In this document: positions 8,314 to 15,734 of the stretch, piece by piece | How the letters are laid out: each line of letters starts with the position of its first letter | How positions within the stretch are numbered: position 1 is the first letter of the stretch | Assembly: GCF_001657485.1 (NCBI RefSeq) | Contig: NZ_LXFU01000037.1 | Location: forward strand, 558,001 to 622,000 | DNA: 64,000 bases | Direction: 5' to 3' | Source of the DNA: Rhizobium sp. WYCCWR10014 | Lineage (GTDB): Bacteria; Pseudomonadota; Alphaproteobacteria; Rhizobiales; Rhizobiaceae | The notes under the pieces: generated by a model | Database searches by the model: none | Told to the model about the DNA's origin: nothing | The model's input: only the letters and a program-made list of their open reading frames with translations | Made by a program: the position numbers and the translations under genes

Positions 8314-8328
8314 GGAGGTGATCCAGCC
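8314..8328 (-). other. 15-base match to the 16S rRNA 3' end (anti-Shine-Dalgarno mimic)
   Basis: Read on the - strand, GGCTGGATCACCTCC equals the conserved 3' end of alphaproteobacterial 16S rRNA including the anti-Shine-Dalgarno core CACCTCC. It lies in the 103-base leader between tfuA and the 82-residue gene, 10 bases upstream of the sequestering hairpin. No other rRNA-like sequence surrounds it. Read on the + strand it would be a perfect Shine-Dalgarno sequence, but only a 4-codon frame follows. Confidence 0.5.
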
Positions 8329-8376
8329 CGTGAAAAAAGCGTGACACAACCCTCGGTGACTATTGCCGGCTTCGGT

Positions 8377-9084
8377 TCACAATGCAGGGCGCGTGGGGAA
8401 TGAGGTGTCGTGCAGTTTCCAGGGCAGATCGGCAGTCGAGCGAATGTCGTGGACGTCCTGCACGGCTTTCAATAATTCCAAGGCATCGATGCGTTTTTGA
8501 TCGACGGCGTTCGACAGAAGCGCCGCCAGCAGGTCCGCACGATCCGGTTCGGCCAGCCCTGCACATTGCTCGACGACCGCCCGCCACGTTCGTTTCTTGA
8601 AGAATATCGCGGTTGCGGCATCTTCGACCTGTTGGCGCAACCGACTTTCCAGCAGTCCGCGATCCTCCATCGCATCGAGTGTTGCGCTGACATTGACGAG
8701 CGGTACCGTCAGCGGCTTGCTGCCCAGCGCGCTCGGCGCGTGCGTGAGCGCGACGGCGGCATCGTCGACCAGCCGGCCGGTGCAATAGTCTTCGAAAATG
8801 CGGCCGATCCCGATCATACCGAATGGATGGCATTCGGCAGCGCGCAACGCGCCCATGCTTGCCGCCCCGAGAACCGCAACGCCGAGCGACAGAGCATGGA
8901 GAATTTCCTTGTGCCAGACCGGTGCGGCATATTCGAAGCCGCCGTCGATAAGGCCGATGACATTGGCACCTTGCTCCACTGCGGCTAGGACATCGCCTTG
9001 CGTGGCAGGCGGCAAGACGCGTATCCCCTCGCCGGCCAGCGACGCCGCATCGGGAAGACTGGGACCTGCGAAAATGAGCTTCAA
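8377..9084 (-). CDS. tfuA: TfuA-like protein, YcaO partner
   Basis: 235 residues from a TTG start that overlaps the ycaO stop as TTGA, so the two are translationally coupled. The TfuA core is clear: GLIDGGFEYAAPVWHKEIL at residues 44-62 and GAASMGALRAAE at 73-84. TfuA was first named in the R. leguminosarum trifolitoxin locus. TfuA-YcaO pairs are known from thioviridamide-type peptides and from archaeal methyl-CoM reductase modification, where the pair installs a backbone thioamide, TfuA being implicated in sulfur delivery. By that precedent, this one should help thioamidate a peptide or protein. The probable substrate is the 70-residue product two genes upstream. The locus lacks the other trifolitoxin-type genes I would expect, so it is a different system. 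Confidence 0.88.
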   Translation of the reverse strand: MKLIFAGPSLPDAASLAGEGIRVLPPATQGDVLAAVEQGANVIGLIDGGFEYAAPVWHKEILHALSLGVAVLGAASMGALRAAECHPFGMIGIGRIFEDYCTGRLVDDAAVALTHAPSALGSKPLTVPLVNVSATLDAMEDRGLLESRLRQQVEDAATAIFFKKRTWRAVVEQCAGLAEPDRADLLAALLSNAVDQKRIDALELLKAVQDVHDIRSTADLPWKLHDTSFPTRPAL

Positions 9085-10289
9085 AACCCTATTGCCCTGG
9101 CAAGCGCCCTCGTTCCAAATCGCCGGGCGCGCGCTCCCTCCGGATTTTCGAGCTCAGGAATGACAATCTTGGCAACACTGAACGGAAGCGTGTCCTTGCT
9201 GAGGCGCACGGCGATCACCGAAACGATCCCCCTGTTTCTGAGCGCGTCGAGCACATGTTGCAGCAACTGCGCCAGATCCTGTTGCCGATGTCCTACCACC
9301 CCGTCACTGTAGATAGTGGCAGCGGGCGCTGCGGCAACCGCATCGAAGGCCTGCCGCATCAGCGGCGGCAGACATCGTGAGAAAGTTGCGGGAGAAATAT
9401 CGTCTCTGGCTCCACTGATATAGGTCAGTCGGGATTGCACGGCTTCCGTCACCGCCCGAATGGCCGCGCGGACGGGAGACGGGTGAGCGCCGGTACCGCC
9501 GGTCACCTCGACGAGGCGAATGTCCCCAAGCCTAATAACCCCGGCGGCGTGAAGATCCGGGGGGCCTAGAAGGGGATTCCCAGGACCCAGCATGGCGGTG
9601 AAACAGGGGATCCCGATGTCGCTGGTGATATCGAAGAGCCTGAGCGCCAATCCCGATGTTTCGATCTTGTCGATCAACCCGTTCAGGGCGCCGTCCTCAA
9701 AGCCGCGGGGATCGACGCAGCCGGCATAAAGATCCGCTTCTGCGCCTACCTGCCACAACACATGGGCGTCACGCTCGATACGCTCCAGGACCCCGTGAAA
9801 GATCGCCTCCTCGACATTATTTCCCGATGCCAGGCCATCCGACGACATCCAGTATCGCGCGTCACGCGTGCGGTCGAGCACCACCGCTTCAAAGGGGACA
9901 TAGACCTCCTCGCCGGTGAGGATATTGACGCCGGCAACCCATTCCGTCTCCTCGTCCGGTCCGAGATCGGGTTTATGGACAGCGGTCAGGCAATTCAGCG
10001 CGTCGGTCTTGTGCCCCATTTCCTGCAGACCGGAAGAGGTGCCGTGGACGAGATCGACGGAGGGTTCGCCGGCGACCGCCCGTTCGAGGGCTTCCATGAC
10101 AGTGGATACTTTGGCATCGAGATCGGTCAGACCCTTTCCCTGGGCAATCACGATCGAGCGGGAATTCGGGGCGTATGCGCACCAGACGGGGATTCCGATA
10201 TCGTCCAGTCCGGTATGTCGCGCAACCCTGGTGATGCCGAACCCGGCCAAAAGAGGTTCGACGCGGGAAAGGGTTTCCCGCGGCGACAT
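9081..10289 (-). CDS. YcaO-domain enzyme (ATP-dependent peptide backbone modification)
   Basis: 402 residues, the usual size for a stand-alone YcaO domain. YcaO enzymes activate a backbone amide with ATP and let a nucleophile attack, giving azolines, amidines or thioamides. The ATP/Mg-binding pattern is complete: S62-x3-E66-x2-E69 (STVMEALER), E169-x2-E172 (VLERIERDA) and E282 in RAVTEAVQSR. The C-terminus (ALARAIGF) lacks the proline-rich tail of azoline-forming YcaOs and no E1-like partner is present. With TfuA immediately downstream, this predicts thioamide formation. The start ATG has AGGG only 3 bases upstream, and a perfect hairpin covers codons 3-9, so translation is probably weak compared with the preceding peptide gene. 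Confidence 0.9.
   Translation of the reverse strand: MSPRETLSRVEPLLAGFGITRVARHTGLDDIGIPVWCAYAPNSRSIVIAQGKGLTDLDAKVSTVMEALERAVAGEPSVDLVHGTSSGLQEMGHKTDALNCLTAVHKPDLGPDEETEWVAGVNILTGEEVYVPFEAVVLDRTRDARYWMSSDGLASGNNVEEAIFHGVLERIERDAHVLWQVGAEADLYAGCVDPRGFEDGALNGLIDKIETSGLALRLFDITSDIGIPCFTAMLGPGNPLLGPPDLHAAGVIRLGDIRLVEVTGGTGAHPSPVRAAIRAVTEAVQSRLTYISGARDDISPATFSRCLPPLMRQAFDAVAAAPAATIYSDGVVGHRQQDLAQLLQHVLDALRNRGIVSVIAVRLSKDTLPFSVAKIVIPELENPEGARARRFGTRALARAIGF
10262..10282 (-). promoter_or_regulatory. Perfect hairpin over the first codons of ycaO
   Basis: Arms CGCGGGAAA (10262-10270) and TTTCCCGCG (10274-10282) pair perfectly around a 3-base loop, beginning 4 bases inside the ycaO coding sequence. 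In RiPP operons a stem-loop after the precursor gene often lowers enzyme expression relative to precursor; this one may do the same. Function is inferred. Confidence 0.45.
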
Positions 10290-10331
10290 GACCCTGTCGG
10301 AATATATGGACCGGTGCGTCAGAATGCCAGC

Positions 10332-10544
10332 TCAGCCGTCGACGTGACCGGAAAGGGCAACCTGCGCCGAGGAAACCGCGACGGCGAGGTCGACGCCCTT
10401 CACGAACGTGCCGCCGGCCTTGCGCAGGCCGTTTGCAGTCGCCAATTCCCCCGTTGGATTGAGAGGCTTGACCGTACCCGTGTCGAGATCGACAAGCCAG
10501 AGACCCGCCTCACCAGGTATACCTATAATGACAGCTTTCGCCAT
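10332..10544 (-). CDS. Candidate substrate/precursor peptide of the YcaO-TfuA system (70 residues)
   Basis: ATG preceded by a strong GAGGGG ribosome-binding site at 6 bases. It sits 20 bases after the TPR regulator gene and 42 bases before ycaO. The product (MAKAVIIGIPGEAGLWLVDL... to ...ALSGHVDG) has no cysteine, no signal peptide and no known domain. The N-terminal half looks like beta strands (GLWLVDLDTGTVKPL); the second half is rich in Ala, Gly, Val and Ser and could be a modified core (GVDLAVAVSSAQVALSG). Without Cys, Cys-derived thiazoles are impossible, which agrees with a thioamide-type reaction on any residue. Alternatively it could be a recognition or scaffold protein and the true substrate lie elsewhere. 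Confidence 0.7.
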   Translation of the reverse strand: MAKAVIIGIPGEAGLWLVDLDTGTVKPLNPTGELATANGLRKAGGTFVKGVDLAVAVSSAQVALSGHVDG

Positions 10545-10564
10545 GTAATGCCCCTCAGCTATTG

Positions 10565-12409
10565 TTAAAAACCGGCCTTCAGCAGGCCCTCACGATAAAG
10601 CTTTTTTTGCCAATCTTCCTTGAAGGGAACGATGGCGAGCCACTTCTCGACGTCGAAGGCCGGGTTGATACTTTCGGCCCGTTGCCGATGGAAGAGCGCC
10701 CGTTTTCGATCGCCGATCATTGCGCAACTGGCCGCGGCGATGCGATGGGCCGGCGCTTTGTCTTTCATCGCCTCAACATAAGCGATGGCCTCCTCGTACT
10801 GTTCCAGGAAGAAGCTCGCTCCCGCAGCGCACCAAAGGTAGGCGTCAGGCGCGATCGGATTGAGCGAAATCGCTCTTCTGATCTTCGCGAGCGCGTCGCC
10901 AGGGCGGGATGCATGCACGAGCGTGTCAGCATGGCTGTAGATAACATCAGCAAAATGCGGGCTGAGTTGTTCCGCCAGATCAAGTGCGGCGACACTGGCA
11001 TCGACATCGCCGAGATAGAGTTTGGTGACGCCAAGCTCGCGATGGCCCGCCGCCGATGCCGGATCCCGCTCGATGGCCCGAAGCGCGTGCTGCTCCGCCA
11101 GATGCAGCAGTTCATTGTTTCCCTGCGCCGTCACGAGCCACTCGCTGGTGAAGGTTCTCGCCAGCCCGGTAAATGAGGGAGAGAAATCCGCCTTATGCGA
11201 CAGCGACTGCTTGAAAGCTTTTCGTGCCCGGCGGATATGCGGCAATGTCAATTTGCTCATCAGGCTCGAGCCCACCAGATAGGCGTGATAGGCCTCAGGA
11301 TCGGCTTCGAAGCGTAAGCGCTCTTCCTCGTTTTCAGCCAGCTCGCGGGCCACCGACATGGTCAGTTGCTGCGCGATTAGCCGTCTCTGACGCGGCAATA
11401 TATCGGGCGTCATCGCAAAGCGATTGGCCCAGATGATCTCGTCCGTGGGAAAATAAACCAGCTGAGCGAATAATCCCTCTTCGGAAAGCCGTGTATCCAG
11501 AAGATAGGCGATCGAGTGACGGGCGACCACGGCAGCCTTCTCGGAGTCGCGGCGGATCTGGCCGGCCGTATGGGGTGCTACGATCGAAATGTTTCTGAGC
11601 GCGCAGAGTTCGATAGTGACGTCTTCGATCAGGGCGTTGGCAAGCGCAAGCCCGGCATCGGCATGTTTCGATGTCGGGGGAAGCAGCACCAGCCGAGGCA
11701 GGATCAGCGGCGCCTGCGATACGCGTTCGATGTCGGCAGTTGTCTCACCGCCGGTCTCGGAACGCTTCACCTGCACCCCGCCATGGCCGTCGCCGTTCGG
11801 CAATCTCTCGGTGAGGGACGAACCGCCAGATAGTCGGTGCAGCAGGGCTCTGACCTGCTCGTCATTCGGATCTCGTTCGAGGATCTGCAAGGCAGCGCCG
11901 GAAATGGAGCGCGCAGCGCCGGGCTTTTGCGCATCCGGCAACGCATCCAGCAATGCCTGCCGCAATTGCAGCGCCTGAGCGTCCCGTTGCGCCCTGATCC
12001 AGGCGTCTATCAGCTTTGTCGCTGGTTTGATATTTCCGATGAACCCACGCTGGGTCAGTTCGGCGATCGCGTTCAGCCGCTCCAGCGGCGAACCGTCAGC
12101 GTGAAAAATATCCAGATCGCTGGAAACTGCCTGCCTGTTGAGACGAACCGTGGTGGCGGTGAAATCGAAGGGCATTTCGGCGCGTCCGCCATCTGTCTCG
12201 CGGATGCGGGAAAGCAGTTTGCGCAGATTGAGCCGCGCAAGCTCGGGTTCGACGTCATTCCATAGAAACTGAGCCAATTCATAACGGCTGAGATCATGGG
12301 CGCCGGCATAGAGATGGGCCATCATCAACAGGCCCTTGATCGGATAGCGAACCGGGTCGCCATTCGTCTCGATCAACCGCAGATCGCCGAATGTCTGCAG
12401 ATGAAGCAC
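10565..12409 (-). CDS. Winged-helix / TPR transcriptional regulator of the YcaO operon
   Basis: 614 residues from a GTG start with GAGGAC 7 bases upstream; the ribosome-binding site overlaps the end of the XRE gene. Residues 1-95 look like an OmpR/SARP-type winged-helix DNA-binding domain (LHLQTFGDLRLIETNG, FLWNDVEPELARLNLRKLLS), and 100-190 a BTAD-like helical segment. About 235-360 resembles the TolB-like/FlgO-like domain found in adenylate-cyclase-type TPR proteins (LPRLVLLPP...). From 370 to the end there are several TPR units (NPIAPDAYLWCAAGASFFLEQ). It probably senses a ligand or partner through the TPR array and controls this operon; direct evidence is only co-location. No membrane span is visible. 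Confidence 0.78.
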   Translation of the reverse strand: MLHLQTFGDLRLIETNGDPVRYPIKGLLMMAHLYAGAHDLSRYELAQFLWNDVEPELARLNLRKLLSRIRETDGGRAEMPFDFTATTVRLNRQAVSSDLDIFHADGSPLERLNAIAELTQRGFIGNIKPATKLIDAWIRAQRDAQALQLRQALLDALPDAQKPGAARSISGAALQILERDPNDEQVRALLHRLSGGSSLTERLPNGDGHGGVQVKRSETGGETTADIERVSQAPLILPRLVLLPPTSKHADAGLALANALIEDVTIELCALRNISIVAPHTAGQIRRDSEKAAVVARHSIAYLLDTRLSEEGLFAQLVYFPTDEIIWANRFAMTPDILPRQRRLIAQQLTMSVARELAENEEERLRFEADPEAYHAYLVGSSLMSKLTLPHIRRARKAFKQSLSHKADFSPSFTGLARTFTSEWLVTAQGNNELLHLAEQHALRAIERDPASAAGHRELGVTKLYLGDVDASVAALDLAEQLSPHFADVIYSHADTLVHASRPGDALAKIRRAISLNPIAPDAYLWCAAGASFFLEQYEEAIAYVEAMKDKAPAHRIAAASCAMIGDRKRALFHRQRAESINPAFDVEKWLAIVPFKEDWQKKLYREGLLKAGF

Positions 12410-12418
12410 GATCTGTCC

Positions 12419-12844
12419 TCAGCTGTTCACGACCGAATCCTGCAGCTCACTGTCGCTGTCAGGCAATCCCGCGGCTGCCAGGCTTCTGGCCAACGCCACC
12501 AGCTTTTGCCTGATATTCGGATCCTCGATGGCGATGAATGCCTTGTTGAGCGCCAGCCCCTCCTTCGAGGACAAAAAGCTGTTCAATTCATTCGTCGCGC
12601 CGTCGATCGGCCCGGAGCCGCCGTTCTCGAAGAAAAAGCCGACGGGCACGCGAAGAATCTCGGATATGCGCTGAAGACGGCTGGCGCCTATTCTATTCGT
12701 TCCCTTTTCGTATTTCTGAATCTGCTGGAAGGTAATGCCTAGAAGTTCGGCCAAGCCGTTCTGGGTCATCCCGAGCGTCTTTCGCCGAACGCGCACGCGG
12801 TTGCCAACATAGACGTCAATCGAATTCGGCGATTTAGCCTTCAT
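12419..12844 (-). CDS. XRE-family helix-turn-helix regulator
   Basis: 141 residues. Residues about 13-66 form a Cro/CI-type helix-turn-helix (VRVRRKTLGMTQNGLAELLG, FQQIQKYEKGTNRI). The rest is a short helical tail of the type seen in PraR-like alphaproteobacterial regulators that act in quorum sensing and surface behaviour. The ATG has GGGAG at 10 bases. Only 9 bases separate its stop from the start of the TPR regulator, so it is the first gene of the YcaO-TfuA operon and probably controls the promoter just upstream. Which signal it reads is not visible. Confidence 0.85.
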   Translation of the reverse strand: MKAKSPNSIDVYVGNRVRVRRKTLGMTQNGLAELLGITFQQIQKYEKGTNRIGASRLQRISEILRVPVGFFFENGGSGPIDGATNELNSFLSSKEGLALNKAFIAIEDPNIRQKLVALARSLAAAGLPDSDSELQDSVVNS

Positions 12845-12881
12845 GTGAATAAGTCTCCCGCTTTATCAGCACGCCCGGCTG

Positions 12882-12910
12882 TATAATGGAGAGTTTAAGC
12901 AAGAATGCAA
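12882..12910 (-). promoter_or_regulatory. Candidate sigma-70 promoter of the YcaO-TfuA operon
   Basis: On the - strand TTGCAT (12910-12905), a 17-base spacer and ATTATA (12887-12882) lie about 40 bases before the XRE gene start, in AT-rich DNA. The predicted 5' leader is roughly 30 bases. Elements are visible; activity is inferred. Confidence 0.4.
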
Positions 12911-13013
12911 CTAAAAGTAAATATTTCGTAAGGATTTTTTTCAGCGGCTCACACAGTAAAAAACAACCTGTGGAATATCGCAGCTCGCCATTTGGCGCGG
13001 GTGCACCCGCGCT

Positions 13014-13706
13014 CTATCGCGCACTTCGCAGCGGACGAACGTTATCCGAATTCGTTGCCGCTCCGACACCCTCTCTGAGAGGTTTTTGCGCAATGGCGAT
13101 CATCGACTTGGCGAGAACGGGAATCCTTCCAACATACTCAAAACGAACATTGTCGAAGCCGGCATCCAGCAGCAGCGTCCTCAGCGTGTTTTTCGACCAG
13201 AACTTGATATGCCCATGCTCCTTTAACGGCATGAAATGGTCATCCATTTTCCCCATCGCAGCCAGGGCAAGGTTCTTCAGATAGCCGTGATAGGGTGTCG
13301 ACATGACGGCGATGCCGCCCGGCTTGACGAGATCGTACATCGTCGAGGTGAAAGCCTTCGGATCGTAGACATGTTCGACGACCTCCAGGCTGATGACGGC
13401 ATGGAAGGTGCCATACTCCCTGGAAAGGTCGTCATAGGCCGAGCCGACATTCAACGGCAGTTCGGGATAGTTGACATTGGCCTTGGCGATGCCATCACTG
13501 GAAGGATCGACGCCGACGACGTAATATCCCCTTCCTGCAAGAGCCGCTGCCGCCCCGCCGGTACCACATCCCAAATCAAAGACGTCGTTCTGAAGAGAAC
13601 CGTCGAAATGGCTCTCCAGTACGTCGAGCACGGCTGGCAAGATATAGGCGCGCGCGGTTGTCGGTCTGGCGTGAACATAAGTGGTTGCGTCTAGCTCTAC
13701 GGACAT
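13014..13706 (-). CDS. Class I SAM-dependent methyltransferase
   Basis: Read from the ATG at 13706, which has GAGGAGAGG 4 bases upstream; the longer frame to 13793 has an unlikely Arg-rich start. 230 residues with the SAM-binding motif VFDLGCGTGG near 42-51, acidic VVGVDPS and post-motif SLEVVEHVYDP, giving a UbiG-like small-molecule methyltransferase fold. It lies 169 bases upstream of the XRE-TPR-YcaO-TfuA operon on the same strand, separated by that operon's promoter. It could be a tailoring enzyme of the YcaO system, or a polysaccharide methyltransferase left over from the EPS region. The sequence alone cannot decide; the tailoring role is a hypothesis. Confidence 0.82.
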   Translation of the reverse strand: MSVELDATTYVHARPTTARAYILPAVLDVLESHFDGSLQNDVFDLGCGTGGAAAALAGRGYYVVGVDPSSDGIAKANVNYPELPLNVGSAYDDLSREYGTFHAVISLEVVEHVYDPKAFTSTMYDLVKPGGIAVMSTPYHGYLKNLALAAMGKMDDHFMPLKEHGHIKFWSKNTLRTLLLDAGFDNVRFEYVGRIPVLAKSMIAIAQKPLREGVGAATNSDNVRPLRSAR

Positions 13707-14109
13707 TGCCCTCTCCTCGGCGATTGCGCGGCAACCGTATCGAGGAATACGTCGAAAATTTGATGAGACCCGTCGAATTACAAGAATAACCAAAATATAA
13801 TCTATGATTTTATAACAAAAAACAAAACTTTTGCGTGAAAACTCGCCATAATAAATTATAAACTGATGTGATTTGACATTTTATCTAATAATTCTTGAAG
13901 ATATCCTATAGAAATTAGCAGATCTCATAATGATAACGGAAAACAACATTTATAAATCAGAATTGTTCGAATATAAAAATCGTCAGTTCATGGGTCGAAT
14001 GGCGATATCATCGGCTGTTTGCCACTGCGATTGTCCGCAGTTGCATTCGAGATTCCCGATTGAAATGGCGTTAAAGCGCCTCCGCCGAAATCTGTAGCGC
14101 CCTTTCCCG
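13707..14109. other. AT-rich divergent intergenic region
   Basis: About 400 bases, strongly AT-rich between 13790 and 13990, between the divergent methyltransferase and the membrane protein gene at 14110. It must hold both promoters. A TTGACA occurs at 13873-13878 without a convincing -10 at standard spacing. No gene, hairpin or repeat stands out. The composition change marks the right edge of the YcaO module. Confidence 0.5.
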
Positions 14110-15123
14110 ATGACGAGGCACAAAGGTGCCCAATTGCCGACAAGAAGCCAAAGATATTTAACGGATAAATGTATACTGCTGGATTTAGACAGCCCGATAG
14201 AAACCCCTTCTCGCGCGCCGGAGAAGACAAGCTTGCCCGATAATTCGTCGTCCGCATATGCGAAACAGCCGGTGGGGAAACCGCGGGTTCCCGTGGTCTT
14301 CTGGTTGCTGCTGACGATTTCCCTCTCGCTGGTCATGGGAACGGTGCTGCTTTCCAACGACATGAAGCATTTAAAGACGGTCAGCCATTATTTTGGCTTC
14401 GATCTCTTTCCCCCGGAGGTCAGGCCACCGCCCCCCAAAGCCCTTCCCCGCCCGACTCCACCGGCCACCTTCATGCTTCCATTGCATGTCATCGAACCCC
14501 CAATGGTACAGACCGCGTCGACTTTCCTGCGGACATGGCGGATATCCGGCGCCGCAATGTGTGCGGCGCTGCGCGATGCCGGCATCGAAACCAGCGATTG
14601 GGCGGCGGCGAGTTTCAACGCCGATACATTTGAATGCTTTTTCGAGCGGAGCGGCAAGCGGGAGAAGGATCAACTCCCGAGCTCCATCTTCGTCATCGTT
14701 CGCGGCGACGCCGCCGGCACGATCAACAATATGCGCGTGAAAATCATCAATCCCGAGACCGATGAAAATGGCCAGCTCGATCCCGGCATTCTGCGAATTT
14801 TCGAAATCATGCTGCGGCAACCGCAATGGCTCGATTTTCACGAGACCCTCAACGCGATCAAGAGCCTGAAGGACATCAAGGAAGACGGCTTCGGAGCCAG
14901 TATCGGCTTCACCCGCGAGGTACTTAATCCCGGGAATTACAACTTCACGCTCTCGCTGGATGCGACTTCAGGACCTCAGAAAAGTACCAGAAATTATTTT
15001 TCCGGCAGAAGATGGCTGCCGTTGCCGGACCCCGCAGTCGAGATCGACAGCGCGCAACCGGAATCAGTCTCCAAGCCCCCCCATACCGAAGCGCCGGCTG
15101 AAAGTCAGGAACATCGGCATTAG
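14110..15123 (+). CDS. Membrane-anchored hypothetical protein of the EPS region
   Basis: 337 residues. A polar N-terminus of about 60 residues is followed by one membrane span (VVFWLLLTISLSLVMGTVLL), a proline-rich linker (PEVRPPPPKALPRPTPP) and a folded domain of about 200 residues (from FLRTWRISGAAMCAAL on), probably periplasmic. It resembles the rhizobial family I remember as DUF6030; the function of that family is unknown to me. No clear ribosome-binding site precedes this ATG, so the true start may differ. Position at the edge of the pss cluster suggests a link with surface polysaccharide, without further proof. Confidence 0.7.
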   Translation: MTRHKGAQLPTRSQRYLTDKCILLDLDSPIETPSRAPEKTSLPDNSSSAYAKQPVGKPRVPVVFWLLLTISLSLVMGTVLLSNDMKHLKTVSHYFGFDLFPPEVRPPPPKALPRPTPPATFMLPLHVIEPPMVQTASTFLRTWRISGAAMCAALRDAGIETSDWAAASFNADTFECFFERSGKREKDQLPSSIFVIVRGDAAGTINNMRVKIINPETDENGQLDPGILRIFEIMLRQPQWLDFHETLNAIKSLKDIKEDGFGASIGFTREVLNPGNYNFTLSLDATSGPQKSTRNYFSGRRWLPLPDPAVEIDSAQPESVSKPPHTEAPAESQEHRH

Positions 15124-15153
15124 GTCTTCGGCTTCATGCCACGCACGGATTGA

Positions 15154-15528
15154 TCACGCCATGTGACTTGCATCATCGTGATGTCTGGCCATTATCTTGT
15201 AGAGCTCTTTCAAACTGTCCGCACTCGGCCGTTCGGTGCTGTCCCCACCCGCCAGACGCCAGACACGCTCGACATTGAGGTCCTGCGTGACTTGCGCAAG
15301 GTCTTCGTTCAGCGAGCGAATGACGATCTCCGATCGGCGCAACCGCCACGACATTCTGACCAGCGCTGCGAACGGGAGGAAAATGATGCCGATGATGCCG
15401 AGAACAAGGACTGCGAACTGCCAGTCATCGAGAAGGGACAGACCGTTTCGAATGGTCGCCATAAAAAAAACGGCATTTTGAAATGCCATGTGAAAATAGC
15501 TCATCAGATAGCTGGACCAATCTTCCAT
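15154..15528 (-). CDS. Small membrane protein with C-terminal coiled region, unknown
   Basis: About 124 residues; the ATG at 15528 (or the GTG one codon earlier) follows GGGGAGGG. A hydrophobic N-terminal stretch and a clear membrane span (FAVLVLGIIGIIFLPFAALV) are followed by a charged helical segment (RRSEIVIRSLNEDLAQVTQD), probably a coiled coil in the cytoplasm. It is convergent with the gene at 14110 and divergent from the glycanase gene at 15735. No family recognised; small membrane proteins beside EPS genes are often regulatory. Confidence 0.6.
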   Translation of the reverse strand: MEDWSSYLMSYFHMAFQNAVFFMATIRNGLSLLDDWQFAVLVLGIIGIIFLPFAALVRMSWRLRRSEIVIRSLNEDLAQVTQDLNVERVWRLAGGDSTERPSADSLKELYKIMARHHDDASHMA

Positions 15529-15734
15529 CACGAGCGGCCCTCCCCGAGCGGTTTATATCTTGGAATATGCTGAAAAGTCTAGCAGACGCTAACAATATCC
15601 CCTGCCGGGAAAGTATATTTGAGGTTGTATTGCTCTGCTGAATTGAACGCGAATCTCGTGATGGATCGGTGCCGACGAGTCCGGCCTTTCAAATTCCACC
15701 GCGGACATGAAAAAAGCCAACAGTGAGAGATAGA

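Noticed and set aside
8314..8328. Fragment of a 16S rRNA gene
   Set aside because: Similarity is limited to 15 bases; none of the neighbouring rRNA sequence is present.
8314..8330. GGAGGTGATCC on the + strand as a super ribosome-binding site
   Set aside because: Only a four-codon frame (GTG AAA AAA GCG TGA) follows, so it does not serve a + strand gene.
8377..10544. Trifolitoxin biosynthesis locus
   Set aside because: Only the TfuA family is shared; the peptide lacks the trifolitoxin core and Cys, and the remaining tfx-type genes are missing.
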